From positions 62,001 to 126,000 of the forward strand of contig NZ_QQBJ01000003.1 of NCBI RefSeq assembly GCF_003347205.1: a stretch of 64,000 nt of DNA, read 5' to 3'. Below, piece by piece: positions 25,618 to 34,639 of this stretch. The notes below the pieces were generated by a model, which saw nothing but the letters and a program-made list of their open reading frames with translations, had not been told where the DNA came from and made no database searches. Each line of letters starts with the position of its first letter. Position 1 is the stretch's first letter. The translations under genes were made by a program, and so were the position numbers. Origin of the DNA: Mycolicibacterium moriokaense. GTDB lineage: Bacteria; Actinomycetota; Actinomycetes; Mycobacteriales; Mycobacteriaceae.

Positions 25618-26430
25618 ATGGCCGCTAAGTCGTACGACACCATCGAATACGAGGTCGACGGGCACAAGGCCACCATCACGCTGAACCGCCCCGACGCGCT
25701 CAATGCGCTGAGCCCGTACATGATCACCGAGCTGCGCGCCGCCTACGACGACGCCGAGGACGACGACAACGTCTGGCTTCTCATCGTCACCGGCGCCGGC
25801 CGCGCATTCTGCACGGGCGCCGACGCCAAGCAGATCCCCGAGGACGGCAAGGTGATCAACGAGCGCGCCTACCTGTCCACCTACGACCAGTGGGAGGCCC
25901 CGCAAGAAGGCACCCCGCCGTTTCGGCGGATGGCCAAGCCGGTGCTGGCCGCGATCAACGGGATCTGCTGCGGCGCAGGTTTGGACTGGGTCACCACCGG
26001 CGACATCGTCATCGCCTCCGACAAGGCGACTTTCTTCGACCCGCACGTCAGCATCGGATTGGTGGCGGGCCGGGAGATGGTGCGGCTGGCCCGGGTGCTT
26101 CCACGCAACGTCGCGCTGCGGATGGCGTTGACCGGCAAGCACGAACGGATGGACGCCACGCGCGCATACGAACTCGGGATGATCAGCGAGGTGGTCCCCC
26201 ACGATCGGCTGCTCGAGCGCGCGCACGAAATCGGCGACATGGTGAATTCGAATGCCCCGCTGGCGGTCCGCGGCACCCGGCTGGCGATCCACAAGACACT
26301 GGACCTGCCGCTGCACGAGGGCGAGATGCTCGCCGAGGCGTTCCGCGAGCGCAACCTGCACACCGAGGATTCACTCGAAGGGCCGAGGGCGTTCGTCGAG
26401 AAGCGGGCGCCGAACTGGCAGTGCCGATGA
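25618..26430 (+). CDS. Enoyl-CoA hydratase/isomerase family protein
   Basis: The 270-residue crotonase contains ATITLNRPDALNALSPYM, AFCTGADAKQIPEDG and INGICCGAGLDWVTTGD. Catalytic-region residues read DPHVSIGLVAGREMV. The following gene has a very similar layout (DALNAFN, DSHVSAGLV), so the two look like an old tandem duplication. Its stop overlaps the next ATG by 4 bp. Confidence 0.93.
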   Translation: MAAKSYDTIEYEVDGHKATITLNRPDALNALSPYMITELRAAYDDAEDDDNVWLLIVTGAGRAFCTGADAKQIPEDGKVINERAYLSTYDQWEAPQEGTPPFRRMAKPVLAAINGICCGAGLDWVTTGDIVIASDKATFFDPHVSIGLVAGREMVRLARVLPRNVALRMALTGKHERMDATRAYELGMISEVVPHDRLLERAHEIGDMVNSNAPLAVRGTRLAIHKTLDLPLHEGEMLAEAFRERNLHTEDSLEGPRAFVEKRAPNWQCR

Positions 26431-27215
26431 GCAACGCCTTCAAGACCATCCTGCTCGACGTCGACGCCGACGCCCACGTCGCGACCATCACGTTGAACAG
26501 ACCCGACGCGCTCAACGCCTTCAACCGGACGATGTGCGATGAGATGGCCCGTGCCTGGCGCATTGTCAAACTCGACGAATCGGTGCACGCGGTCGTGCTG
26601 CGCGCCGCCGGGACGCGGGCGTTCAGCGCGGGCCTGGACATCAAGTCGTCCTACGGCCAACCCGACAACGTATGGAACCACGAGGATCCCGGCGAACCGC
26701 TGAGCCCCAAGTGGCAGAAGGTGTGGAAGCCCGTGGTCTGCGCGGTGCAGGGCATCTGCACCGCCGGGGCGTTCTACTTCATCAACGAGTCCGACATCGT
26801 GATCTGCTCCGATGACGCCACGTTCTTCGACTCGCACGTCTCGGCGGGCCTGGTCTGTGCGCTGGAGCCGATCGGGCTGATGCGCCGCATCGGACTGGCC
26901 GAGACACTGCGAATCGCGTTGATGGGCAACGATGAACGGGTGGGCGCCGACACCGCGCTGCGGCTCGGACTGGTGTCGGAGGTGGTGTCGCGAGACCAAC
27001 TCTGGGACCGGGCCCACGCGATCGCCGCCGCGATCGCCGCCAAGCCGCCGTCGGCGACACAGGGCACCGTCAAAGCGATCTGGGAGTCGCTGGACAAGCC
27101 GTACCGCGCTGCGCTCGAACAGAATCTGATCTACACCCGACTGGGAAACCCGATCGGCACCGCCGAACTGGCCGATCGCGGCGGCCCGGTGAAATCCGAG
27201 CCCCGGATCCGGTGA
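26427..27215 (+). CDS. Enoyl-CoA hydratase/isomerase family protein (tandem paralogue)
   Basis: The 262-residue crotonase begins MSNAFKTILLDVDADAH. It carries AFSAGLDIKSSYG and VQGICTAGAFYFINESD, where the usual GGG/AGG of the second oxyanion strand is TAG. The ATG at 26427 overlaps the previous stop; the open frame continues far upstream but only as a shadow. The catalytic acidic residue is not obvious (SHVSAGLVCALEPIG). The stop overlaps the GTG of the first of three acyl-CoA synthetases. Confidence 0.92.
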   Translation: MSNAFKTILLDVDADAHVATITLNRPDALNAFNRTMCDEMARAWRIVKLDESVHAVVLRAAGTRAFSAGLDIKSSYGQPDNVWNHEDPGEPLSPKWQKVWKPVVCAVQGICTAGAFYFINESDIVICSDDATFFDSHVSAGLVCALEPIGLMRRIGLAETLRIALMGNDERVGADTALRLGLVSEVVSRDQLWDRAHAIAAAIAAKPPSATQGTVKAIWESLDKPYRAALEQNLIYTRLGNPIGTAELADRGGPVKSEPRIR

Positions 27216-28639
27216 TGGCCGATCACCCGTTGCCCCGACGGATCGCCGCGGTCTTGGACCTCGCGCCCGAGGCGTCGGCCGTCGAGTACGACGGGCAGTG
27301 GGTCACCTACGGCCAGATCGCGACCATGGCCCGACGGGTGGCGTCGCTGGTCGACGGCCGCGGTCAGGTCGGCATGCTGTTGCGCAACCGGCCCACCCAC
27401 GTCGCCGCGTTCCTCGGGGTGCTGCTGGCCGGCGGCACGGTGGTGGTGATCAACCCGTCCCGCGGCGACGACCGCACCAGGGACGACATCGCCGCTCTGC
27501 GACTGCCGGTGGTCATCGGCGAGCCGGACGACCTGGCGAAGCTGGTCGCAGCGCAATCGGGCACCACCGTGATATCGATGTCGACGCTCGACGACGAACC
27601 CGCGGTGACGGCCACGGGTGACGGCCACGCCGCGGCCAAACCCGGTGTCGCGGTGCGGATGCTGACCAGCGGCACGACCGGCCCACCGAAGCGCATCGAC
27701 CTGACCTACGACATGCTGGCGCACAGCGTGATCGGCGCCGAACCGACGCAGGTGCGCGCAGGTATCGCGATCGTTAACGCCCCGCTGGTGCACATCGGCG
27801 GCGTCTTCCGTGTCCTGCAGTGCATCGCAGAAGCCCGACCGTTCGCCCTGCTGGACCGGTTCGACCTGGACAAGTGGGCCGACGCGGTGCGCAGGCACCG
27901 ACCCCGCGCCGTGTCGCTGGTGCCCGCCGCGCTGCGGATGGTGTTGCACTCCGACCTGCGCCGCGGGGACCTCGACGGCATTCGCGCGGTCACGTCCGGA
28001 ACCGCGCCGCTGTCCGCGGAGGACGCCGACGCGTTCGAGGAGAAGTTCGGCATTCCGGTGCTGACGTCGTATGCGGCAACGGAGTTCGGTGGCGGCGTCG
28101 CCGGCTGGACACTGGCCGACCATCAGAAGTACTGGAAAGCCAAGCGGGGCAGCGTGGGCCGCGCCAATCCCGGCGCGCGACTGCGCGTGGTCGGCGACGG
28201 CGGCGAGCGCCTGCCGCCGAACCAGCCGGGGCTGCTCGAGGTCAAGCCGGGCCAGTTGGGTCCCTCGGCGGACTGGATGCGAACCACCGACATCGCCCGC
28301 ATCGACGAGGACGGCTTCCTGTGGATCCTCGGCCGTGCCGACCAGGCGATCATCCGCGGCGGCTTCAAGGTGATACCCGACGACGTGCGCGCGGTGCTGG
28401 AGAGTCACCCCGCCGTCCAGGGTGCGGCGGTGGTCGGCAGGCCCGACGAGCGCCTCGGCGAGACGCCCTTCGCGGTCGTCGAGTTGCGGGAAGCCGCGTC
28501 CACCGACGCCGACGAGTTACTCGATTACCTGTCGCAAAGGCTGGCGCGCTACGAGATTCCCACCGAGATCGCAATCGTCGACGCCATCCCGCGGACCCCG
28601 TCCGGCAAGCCCGATCTGAGCGCGATCCGTGGCGGCTGA
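27212..28639 (+). CDS. AMP-dependent acyl-CoA synthetase/ligase, first of three
   Basis: The 475-residue ANL enzyme shows the phosphate loop LTSGTTGPPKRI, the A5-type segment TSYAATEFGGG, the hinge region GRADQAIIRGGFKVIPDDV and the C-terminal RTPSGKPDLSA with the catalytic lysine. It is somewhat short for a FadD. A GTG at 27212 overlaps the preceding stop; an ATG at 27215 is an alternative. Complete motifs suggest it is active, but its substrate and how it differs from the next two synthetases are unknown. Confidence 0.93.
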   Translation: MMADHPLPRRIAAVLDLAPEASAVEYDGQWVTYGQIATMARRVASLVDGRGQVGMLLRNRPTHVAAFLGVLLAGGTVVVINPSRGDDRTRDDIAALRLPVVIGEPDDLAKLVAAQSGTTVISMSTLDDEPAVTATGDGHAAAKPGVAVRMLTSGTTGPPKRIDLTYDMLAHSVIGAEPTQVRAGIAIVNAPLVHIGGVFRVLQCIAEARPFALLDRFDLDKWADAVRRHRPRAVSLVPAALRMVLHSDLRRGDLDGIRAVTSGTAPLSAEDADAFEEKFGIPVLTSYAATEFGGGVAGWTLADHQKYWKAKRGSVGRANPGARLRVVGDGGERLPPNQPGLLEVKPGQLGPSADWMRTTDIARIDEDGFLWILGRADQAIIRGGFKVIPDDVRAVLESHPAVQGAAVVGRPDERLGETPFAVVELREAASTDADELLDYLSQRLARYEIPTEIAIVDAIPRTPSGKPDLSAIRGG

Positions 28640-30110
28640 GCCGGACACCGTGGCCGCGGTGCTGCGGCGGCAAACCCACGCAAGAGGCAGGCACCCACTA
28701 CTGGTGTGCGACGACGAGCGGCTCAGCTACGCCGACGCGGATGCCCGCTCGGCCGAACTGGCCCGCGGTCTGGTGACTCTGGGCGCCGGCAAGGGCACGC
28801 ACGTCGGCCTGCTCCACCCCAACGGCGCGGCGTTCGTCGTCGGGATGCTGGCGGCGGCGCGCATCGGCGCGGTGGTGGTGCCGTTCACCACCTTCGCCAC
28901 GGCGTCGGAACTGCGGGACCAACTGGTGCACAGCGATGTCGCGATCCTGCTCGCCGCATCGTCGTTCCGCGGCAACGACTTCGCCGCCCGGCTGGCCGAT
29001 GTCCGCGGCGAGGCCCCGCTGCTGCGGCACGTGCTGATCGATTCGGCGCCGCCGGACACGGTCGACGAAGCACTGCTGACCGCGCTGGAGGACGACGTCG
29101 ACGGCGCCGATCCCCTGGCGATCATCTACACGTCGGGTTCCACCGCGGCGCCGAAAGGAGTGGTGCACACCCATGGCGCCCTGCTCGGTCACCAGCGCAA
29201 CCTCAACGCGGTGCGCGGGCTGACCGCCGACGACAGACTGTTCTGCAACTCGCCGTTCTTCTGGGTCGGCGGATTTGCCTTCGGCCTGCTGGCCACGCTG
29301 GTCGCCGGCTCGACGCTGGTGTGCTCCAACGCCACCGACCCGGGTCGCACGCTGGATCTGCTGGAGGCCGAGCGCCCAACGATGACAAACGGTTTCGTCT
29401 CGGGCATTGCGAGTCTGGCCCGTCATCCCAGTATCGGCACGCGCGACCTGTCGTCGATGCGCCGCGGCAATCTCTACCCCGTGATGGCGCCCGAGGTGCG
29501 GCCGTCGGACCCCGAGTTGCGCCACAACATGCTCGGGATGACGGAAGCGGGCAGCGTGGTGCTGCTCAGCGGCGACGAGTCCGACCAACCCGAGCGCAGG
29601 CGCGGATCGTTCGGCGTTCCCGCGCCGGGATTCGAGACCACCATCGATGCGGACGGCGAACTGGCGATCCGCGGTCCCTACGTCATGCAGCACTACTACA
29701 AGCGCGGCCGCGAAGAATGCTTCGACGCCGACGGCTGGTTTCACACCGGCGATCTCGTCCACGTCGACGACGCGGGCTTCTACCACTTCCTCGGCAGGCG
29801 GGGGTCGATGATCAAGACGGCGGGCGCCAACGTCGCTCCCGCCGAGGTGGAAAGGGCGATCGCTCGTATCAGCCCCGGCTGCACCGCGTTTGTTTTCGGC
29901 ATCCCCGATCCCGACCGGGGGCAGGCGGTGGTCGCCGTGATCGCCACCGACGACGTCGTCGACGAGTCGACGCTGCGCCGCGCGCTCAAGCGGGAACTGT
30001 CCGCCTACAAGATCCCCCGGCGGATCGTCGCCGTGCCGCCGTCGCGGATACCGGTGCTCTCCAGCGGCAAGGTCGATACGACACGGCTCGCGGCGGTGCT
30101 GCGTGACTGA
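28629..30110 (+). CDS. AMP-dependent acyl-CoA synthetase/ligase, second of three
   Basis: The 493-residue enzyme has YTSGSTAAPKGVVHTHG (phosphate loop), NMLGMTEAGSVV (A5), GRRGSMIKTAGANVAPAEVE (hinge) and VLSSGKVDTTRL (lysine). Its GTG start lies inside the preceding gene, 11 bp before that gene's end, which indicates tight coupling. It is only distantly similar to its neighbours beyond the shared motifs, so the three synthetases are not recent copies. Confidence 0.94.
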   Translation: MAAEPDTVAAVLRRQTHARGRHPLLVCDDERLSYADADARSAELARGLVTLGAGKGTHVGLLHPNGAAFVVGMLAAARIGAVVVPFTTFATASELRDQLVHSDVAILLAASSFRGNDFAARLADVRGEAPLLRHVLIDSAPPDTVDEALLTALEDDVDGADPLAIIYTSGSTAAPKGVVHTHGALLGHQRNLNAVRGLTADDRLFCNSPFFWVGGFAFGLLATLVAGSTLVCSNATDPGRTLDLLEAERPTMTNGFVSGIASLARHPSIGTRDLSSMRRGNLYPVMAPEVRPSDPELRHNMLGMTEAGSVVLLSGDESDQPERRRGSFGVPAPGFETTIDADGELAIRGPYVMQHYYKRGREECFDADGWFHTGDLVHVDDAGFYHFLGRRGSMIKTAGANVAPAEVERAIARISPGCTAFVFGIPDPDRGQAVVAVIATDDVVDESTLRRALKRELSAYKIPRRIVAVPPSRIPVLSSGKVDTTRLAAVLRD

Positions 30111-31629
30111 CCAGCCGCTCACCATCGATCGACTGATCCGGCTGCGCGCCACCCAGCACGCAGGCAAGCCGATGGTCGTCGACCAGGTGGACCGCGTCAC
30201 CTTCGGCGAACTCGACGTGTCCACCCGGGCGATGGCCGGGGCGTTCCTCGCGGCGGGGGTGAGCAAGGGCACCCGCGTCGGGCTCGTGATGCCCAACGGC
30301 ACCCGCTGGGTGCAGACCGCGCTCGCGCTGACCCGCATCGGCGCGGTGCTGGTCCCGCTGAGCACTCTGCTGACGCCACGTGAGCTGGTGGCCCAGTTGA
30401 AAGTGGCGGCCGTGCAATATCTGGTGGCCGTCGAGGAGTTCCGCGGGCATCGCTATCACGACGAATTACGGTCGCAACGTCGGTCGGCGACCGAACTGCC
30501 TGCGCTCCGGAACGTTTGGACACCTGAGCAGTTCGCCGAGGCGGACCCGGTGACGGGCGACGCCGTCGATGCCGTGACCGACACCGTCACGCCTGCCGAC
30601 ACGTTGGTCATCATGTTCACGTCGGGAAGCAGCGGACCGCCCAAGGGGGTCATCCACTCGCACGGCAACGCGTTGCGCGCGGTGCAGTCCGGTCTGGCGG
30701 CCCGCTGCATCGACGCCGACACCAGGCTGTACCTGCCGATGCCGTTCTTCTGGGTGGGCGGCTTCGGCAGCGGCATTCTGTCCGCGCTGCTGGCGGGCGC
30801 GACCCTGGTCACCGAGCAGATGCCGCGGCCCGAAAGCACTCTCCGGTTGCTGGAGCGTGAACGGGTGAACCTGTTCCGCGGCTGGCCCGACCAGGCCGAA
30901 GCCCTTGCCCGCCAGTCGGCGTCGATCGGCGCCGACCTCTCGGCGCTGAAACCGGGCAGCCTGGAAGCGCTACTGCCCGTCGCGCAGCGCGCAGCGCCAG
31001 GGGCCCGCGCCAAGCTGTTCGGCATGACGGAGGCGTTCGGACCCTACTGCGGCTATCCGGCCGACACCGACATGCCGCGATCGGCCTGGGGCAGTTGCGG
31101 AAAGCCGTTCGCGGGCACGGAGGTCCGCGTCGTCGACCCCGACACCGGGGAACCGGTGCCGCGGGGGACCATCGGCATGATCCAGATCCGTGGACCGAAC
31201 ACGCTGCGCGGCATCTGCCGACGCAGCCGCGAAGAGGTGTTCACCGCCGACGGCTTCTACCCCACGGGCGATCTCGCTCATCTCGACGACGACGGCTTCA
31301 TGTTCTACCACGGCAGATCCGACGACATGTTCAAGGTCAGCGGCGCCACCGTCTACCCCAGCGAGGTGGAGCAGGCGCTGCGCACCGTCGACGGCGTGCG
31401 GAACGCCTTCGTCACCGACGTCGCTGGCGCGGTGGGCGCCGTCGTGATTTCCGACCAGCCCGTCGAGCACCTGCGGGCGGCCGCGCGAAAGCTGCTGAGC
31501 TCCTTCAAGGTTCCGACGGTGTGGCTGGCCGTCGACTCCGACGACGACATCCCCCGCGGCGGCACCGGCAAAGTCGACGTCGCGGCGCTGAGAAAAATGC
31601 TGGCCATTCGACAGGAGGCTCAACGATGA
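30103..31629 (+). CDS. AMP-dependent acyl-CoA synthetase/ligase, third of three
   Basis: The 508-residue enzyme carries FTSGSSGPPKGVIHSHG, KLFGMTEAFGPYCGY, GRSDDMFKVSGATVYPSEVE and RGGTGKVDVAALRKM, the complete ANL motif set. It starts with GTG, overlapping the previous gene by 8 bp, and its stop overlaps the alcohol dehydrogenase ATG. Three synthetases in direct succession suggest several acids, or acids released at different stages, are activated by one operon. Confidence 0.94.
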   Translation: MTDQPLTIDRLIRLRATQHAGKPMVVDQVDRVTFGELDVSTRAMAGAFLAAGVSKGTRVGLVMPNGTRWVQTALALTRIGAVLVPLSTLLTPRELVAQLKVAAVQYLVAVEEFRGHRYHDELRSQRRSATELPALRNVWTPEQFAEADPVTGDAVDAVTDTVTPADTLVIMFTSGSSGPPKGVIHSHGNALRAVQSGLAARCIDADTRLYLPMPFFWVGGFGSGILSALLAGATLVTEQMPRPESTLRLLERERVNLFRGWPDQAEALARQSASIGADLSALKPGSLEALLPVAQRAAPGARAKLFGMTEAFGPYCGYPADTDMPRSAWGSCGKPFAGTEVRVVDPDTGEPVPRGTIGMIQIRGPNTLRGICRRSREEVFTADGFYPTGDLAHLDDDGFMFYHGRSDDMFKVSGATVYPSEVEQALRTVDGVRNAFVTDVAGAVGAVVISDQPVEHLRAAARKLLSSFKVPTVWLAVDSDDDIPRGGTGKVDVAALRKMLAIRQEAQR

Positions 31630-32753
31630 AAACCAAAGGCGCACTGGTCTGGGAATTGAACAAGCCGTGGTCGGTCGAGGAGATCGAGATCGGTGAGCCC
31701 CGCAAGGGCGAGGTGAAGGTCGCGTTGGAAGCCGCGGGCATGTGCCACTCCGACCATCACGTCGTCACCGGCGACATCCCGGTATTCGGCTTCCCGGTGC
31801 TCGGCGGTCACGAGGGCGCGGGCGTCGTCGTCGAGGTCGGCGAGGGTGTCGAGGATCTGGTACCCGGCGACCACGTCGCGGCGTCGTTCATCCCGTCCTG
31901 CGGGGTGTGCCGGTCGTGCCAGTCGGGCCAACGCAACCTGTGCGACCTCGGCATGGGGCTGATGTCCGGAACGGCCGTGTCGGACGGGACATTTCGCGTG
32001 CAGGCGCGGGGTGAGAACGTCTACCCGTACGCGCTGCTCGGCACGTACTCGCCGTATCTCGTCGTGCACCGGACCTCGGTGGTCAAGATCGATCCGTCGA
32101 TTCCGTTCGAGGCGGCCGCCCTGGTCAGTTGCGGGGTGACGACGGGTTGGGGGTCGGCGACGCGGGCCGCCGCCGTGCGCCCGGGTGAGGACGTCGCCGT
32201 CATTGGACTCGGCGGCGTCGGAATCGCGGCGCTGCAGGGCGCGGTGCACGCGGGGGCGCGCCACGTGTTCGTCGTCGAACCCGCCGTGTGGAAGCACGAG
32301 GCGGTGGCCGAGTTCGGTGCCACACATTGCTACGCCGACATCGAATCGGCGACGGCCGCGATCGCCGAGGCGACCGAGGGCCGGATGGCGCACAAGGTCA
32401 TCGTCACCGTCGGCAGGATCAACGGCGCGGACATCGAGGGCTATCTGACGGTCACCGCCAAGGGCGGCACATGTGTGCTGACAGCGATGGGCGCGGTGAT
32501 GGATACGGCCGTGACGATGAACGTGGCGTTGCTCAGCCTGCTGCAGAAGAACCTGCAGGGCAGCATCTTCGGTCACGGCAACCCGCAGCACGACATCCCG
32601 ATGCTGCTGTCGATGTATCAGGCGGGCAAGTTGAACCTCGACGACATGATGACCCGCGAATACCGCCTCGAGCAGATCAACGACGGCTATCGCGACATGC
32701 TCGAGGGCCGCAACATCCGCGGCATCATCCGCTACACCGACACCGACCGCTGA
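31626..32753 (+). CDS. NDMA-type zinc-dependent alcohol dehydrogenase (mycofactocin-associated family)
   Basis: The 375-residue zinc dehydrogenase starts MKTKGALVWELNKPWSVEE. It has the catalytic zinc Cys in GMCHSDHH and HE in GGHEGAGVV, four structural-zinc cysteines in SCGVCRSCQSGQRNLC, and the NAD motif GLGGVGIAAL. The N-terminal pattern fits the NDMA-dependent class III-like group whose members are linked to mycofactocin as electron acceptor. It would oxidise an alcohol to an aldehyde or acid precursor for the upstream synthetases. It is the last gene of the forward operon. Confidence 0.92.
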   Translation: MKTKGALVWELNKPWSVEEIEIGEPRKGEVKVALEAAGMCHSDHHVVTGDIPVFGFPVLGGHEGAGVVVEVGEGVEDLVPGDHVAASFIPSCGVCRSCQSGQRNLCDLGMGLMSGTAVSDGTFRVQARGENVYPYALLGTYSPYLVVHRTSVVKIDPSIPFEAAALVSCGVTTGWGSATRAAAVRPGEDVAVIGLGGVGIAALQGAVHAGARHVFVVEPAVWKHEAVAEFGATHCYADIESATAAIAEATEGRMAHKVIVTVGRINGADIEGYLTVTAKGGTCVLTAMGAVMDTAVTMNVALLSLLQKNLQGSIFGHGNPQHDIPMLLSMYQAGKLNLDDMMTREYRLEQINDGYRDMLEGRNIRGIIRYTDTDR

Positions 32754-32775
32754 TCACTTTTCTCCGCCGCAGGGG

Positions 32776-33444
32776 CTAGGTGACCACTCCGCGCTGCTTG
32801 AGGTGGTTGATCAGCGGCGTGGCGCCGGCCGACAGATGCTCGGACATCGCCGCGCGGGCCTGGTCGGCGTCGCGTTTGGCCAGCGCGGCGACCACCCGGC
32901 GATGATCGCGCATCGAGCGCTTCGGCCAGCCGTCGACGACGGGGAACACCGATTCCGGCGCGTAGCGGGTGATCTGCGACATCAACTGGGCCAGCTTCGG
33001 TGAGTCGGCGGCGACGTTGATCGCGCGATGGAAATCGTGGTTGAGGCGGACGGCGCGCTCGTGGTCGTCGCCGGCGTATGCCGCCTCCAGCTGCGACTGG
33101 ATCGACTCCAACTCGCGCACCTGCTCGTCGGTGATGTTCGCGGCGGCGCGGGCGGCGAGTTCTCCCCCGATGTGGGCCTGCACGTCGGACACGTCGCTGA
33201 TGTCGCGGCGCGTCACCGGCAGCACCGCGAAACCGCGATGCAGCTTCTGGTCCAGCAGCCCCTCGGCGCGCAGCTGGAAGAGCGCCTCGCGCACCGGTGT
33301 GACGCTGATGCCCAGCTCGGCGGCCAGCTGATCCAGCCGCACGTACTCGCCCGCCGCATACGTCCCGTCGAAGATGCGGTTGCGGACGAACCGGGCAACG
33401 GCTTCGGAAAGCTGCGGCCGGGTGGCGAATTCACCGACGGACAC
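32776..33444 (-). CDS. GntR family regulator (FCD domain)
   Basis: The 222-residue protein has a winged helix (VRNRIFDGTYAAGEYVRLDQ, LGISVTPVREALFQLRAEGL) and an FCD domain with RLNHDFHRAINVAADSPKL and DHRRVVAALAKRDADQARA. It uses a GTG start 1 bp after the upstream acyl-CoA dehydrogenase stop, so it is the last gene of a leftward SDR-thiolase-dehydrogenase-regulator operon. It probably controls that operon through the palindrome at 36699. Confidence 0.92.
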   Translation of the reverse strand: MSVGEFATRPQLSEAVARFVRNRIFDGTYAAGEYVRLDQLAAELGISVTPVREALFQLRAEGLLDQKLHRGFAVLPVTRRDISDVSDVQAHIGGELAARAAANITDEQVRELESIQSQLEAAYAGDDHERAVRLNHDFHRAINVAADSPKLAQLMSQITRYAPESVFPVVDGWPKRSMRDHRRVVAALAKRDADQARAAMSEHLSAGATPLINHLKQRGVVT

Positions 33445-33445
33445 G

Positions 33446-34639
33446 TCAGATCCGATAGTCGGCGAGCAAGCGCTTGCTGATGATGTTCTTCTGGATCTCG
33501 CTGGTGCCCTCGCCGATCAGCAGGAACGGGGCGTCGCGCATCAGGCGCTCGATCTCGTACTCCTTGGAGTACCCGTAGCCGCCGTGGATGCGGAAGCTCT
33601 GCTGGGTGACCTCCGAACAGAACTCGCTGGCCAGATACTTCGCCATCCCGGCGGCGACGTCGTTTCGCTCACCGGAGTCCTTGAGCCGGGCCGCGTTGAC
33701 CATCATCAGATGGGCTGCCTCGACTTTCGTTGCCATTTCCGCCAATTGGAACGCGATGGCCTGGTGTTCGGCGATCGGTTTGCCGAAGGTCTGGCGCTGC
33801 TGAGCGTACTTCACGGCCAGCTCGAAGGCCCGGATACCGACGCCGCACGCCCTCGCCGAGACGTTGACGCGCCCGACCTCGATACCGTCCATCATCTGGA
33901 AGAAGCCCTGCCCGGGCCCCTCACCGAGGACGTCGCCGGCCTGCGCCACGTATCCGTCGAAGACCATCTCCGTGGTGTCGATGCCCTTGTACCCCAGCTT
34001 GTCGATCTTGCCGGGGATCACCAGCCCGGGAGCGACTTCGCCAAAGCCCGTTGGCTTCTCGACCAGGAACGCGGTCAGGTTGCGGTGCGGCTTGTCGGCG
34101 CCCTCGTCGGTTTTCACCAACACCGCCACCAGCGTTGAGCTTCCGCCGTTGGTCAGCCACATCTTCTGGCCGTCGATGGTGTAGCCGCCGTCGTCGTTGC
34201 GCTTGGCCCTGGTCCGGATGGCAGCGACGTCGGAACCCAGTTCCGGCTCGGACATCGAGAACGCACCGCGCGTCTCGCCGGTGGCCATCCGCGGCAGGAA
34301 CCGCTTCTTCTGCGCCTCGGTGCCGTGCTGGCGCAGCATGTACGCGACGATGAAATGAGTGTTGATCACCCCCGAGACGCTCATCCAGCCGCGGGCCAGT
34401 TCCTCGACGCACAAGGCATAGGTCAGCAGCGATTCGCCCAGGCCGCCGTACTCCTCGGGGATCATCAGCCCGAACAGGCCCATCTCGCGCATCTGGTCGA
34501 CGATGGCCTGCGGGTAGGTGTCGGAGTGCTCGAGTTCCTGGGCGTTGGGGATGATCTCCTTGTCGACGAATTGCCGTACGTTGGCCACGATCTCGGTCTG
34601 GAACTCGGTCAGCCCCAGCGTCTGCGCGATTCGCGTCAC
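33446..34639 (-). CDS. Acyl-CoA dehydrogenase (FadE), canonical
   Basis: The 397-residue dehydrogenase is complete. It has FSMSEPELGSDVAAIRT (substrate/FAD loop), IDGQKMWLTNG, and GEGTSEIQKNIISKR with the catalytic Glu in its usual place. It introduces a 2,3-double bond into an acyl-CoA and passes electrons to ETF. The GTG at 34639 overlaps the thiolase stop (GTGA). The longer upstream open frame is a shadow. Expected to be homotetrameric, unlike the two paired fadE loci in this window. Confidence 0.95.
   Translation of the reverse strand: MTRIAQTLGLTEFQTEIVANVRQFVDKEIIPNAQELEHSDTYPQAIVDQMREMGLFGLMIPEEYGGLGESLLTYALCVEELARGWMSVSGVINTHFIVAYMLRQHGTEAQKKRFLPRMATGETRGAFSMSEPELGSDVAAIRTRAKRNDDGGYTIDGQKMWLTNGGSSTLVAVLVKTDEGADKPHRNLTAFLVEKPTGFGEVAPGLVIPGKIDKLGYKGIDTTEMVFDGYVAQAGDVLGEGPGQGFFQMMDGIEVGRVNVSARACGVGIRAFELAVKYAQQRQTFGKPIAEHQAIAFQLAEMATKVEAAHLMMVNAARLKDSGERNDVAAGMAKYLASEFCSEVTQQSFRIHGGYGYSKEYEIERLMRDAPFLLIGEGTSEIQKNIISKRLLADYRI

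Noticed and set aside
28698-30365. 555-codon minus frame over the second synthetase
   Set aside because: It is opposite an ANL gene with all motifs; composition is that of a shadow.
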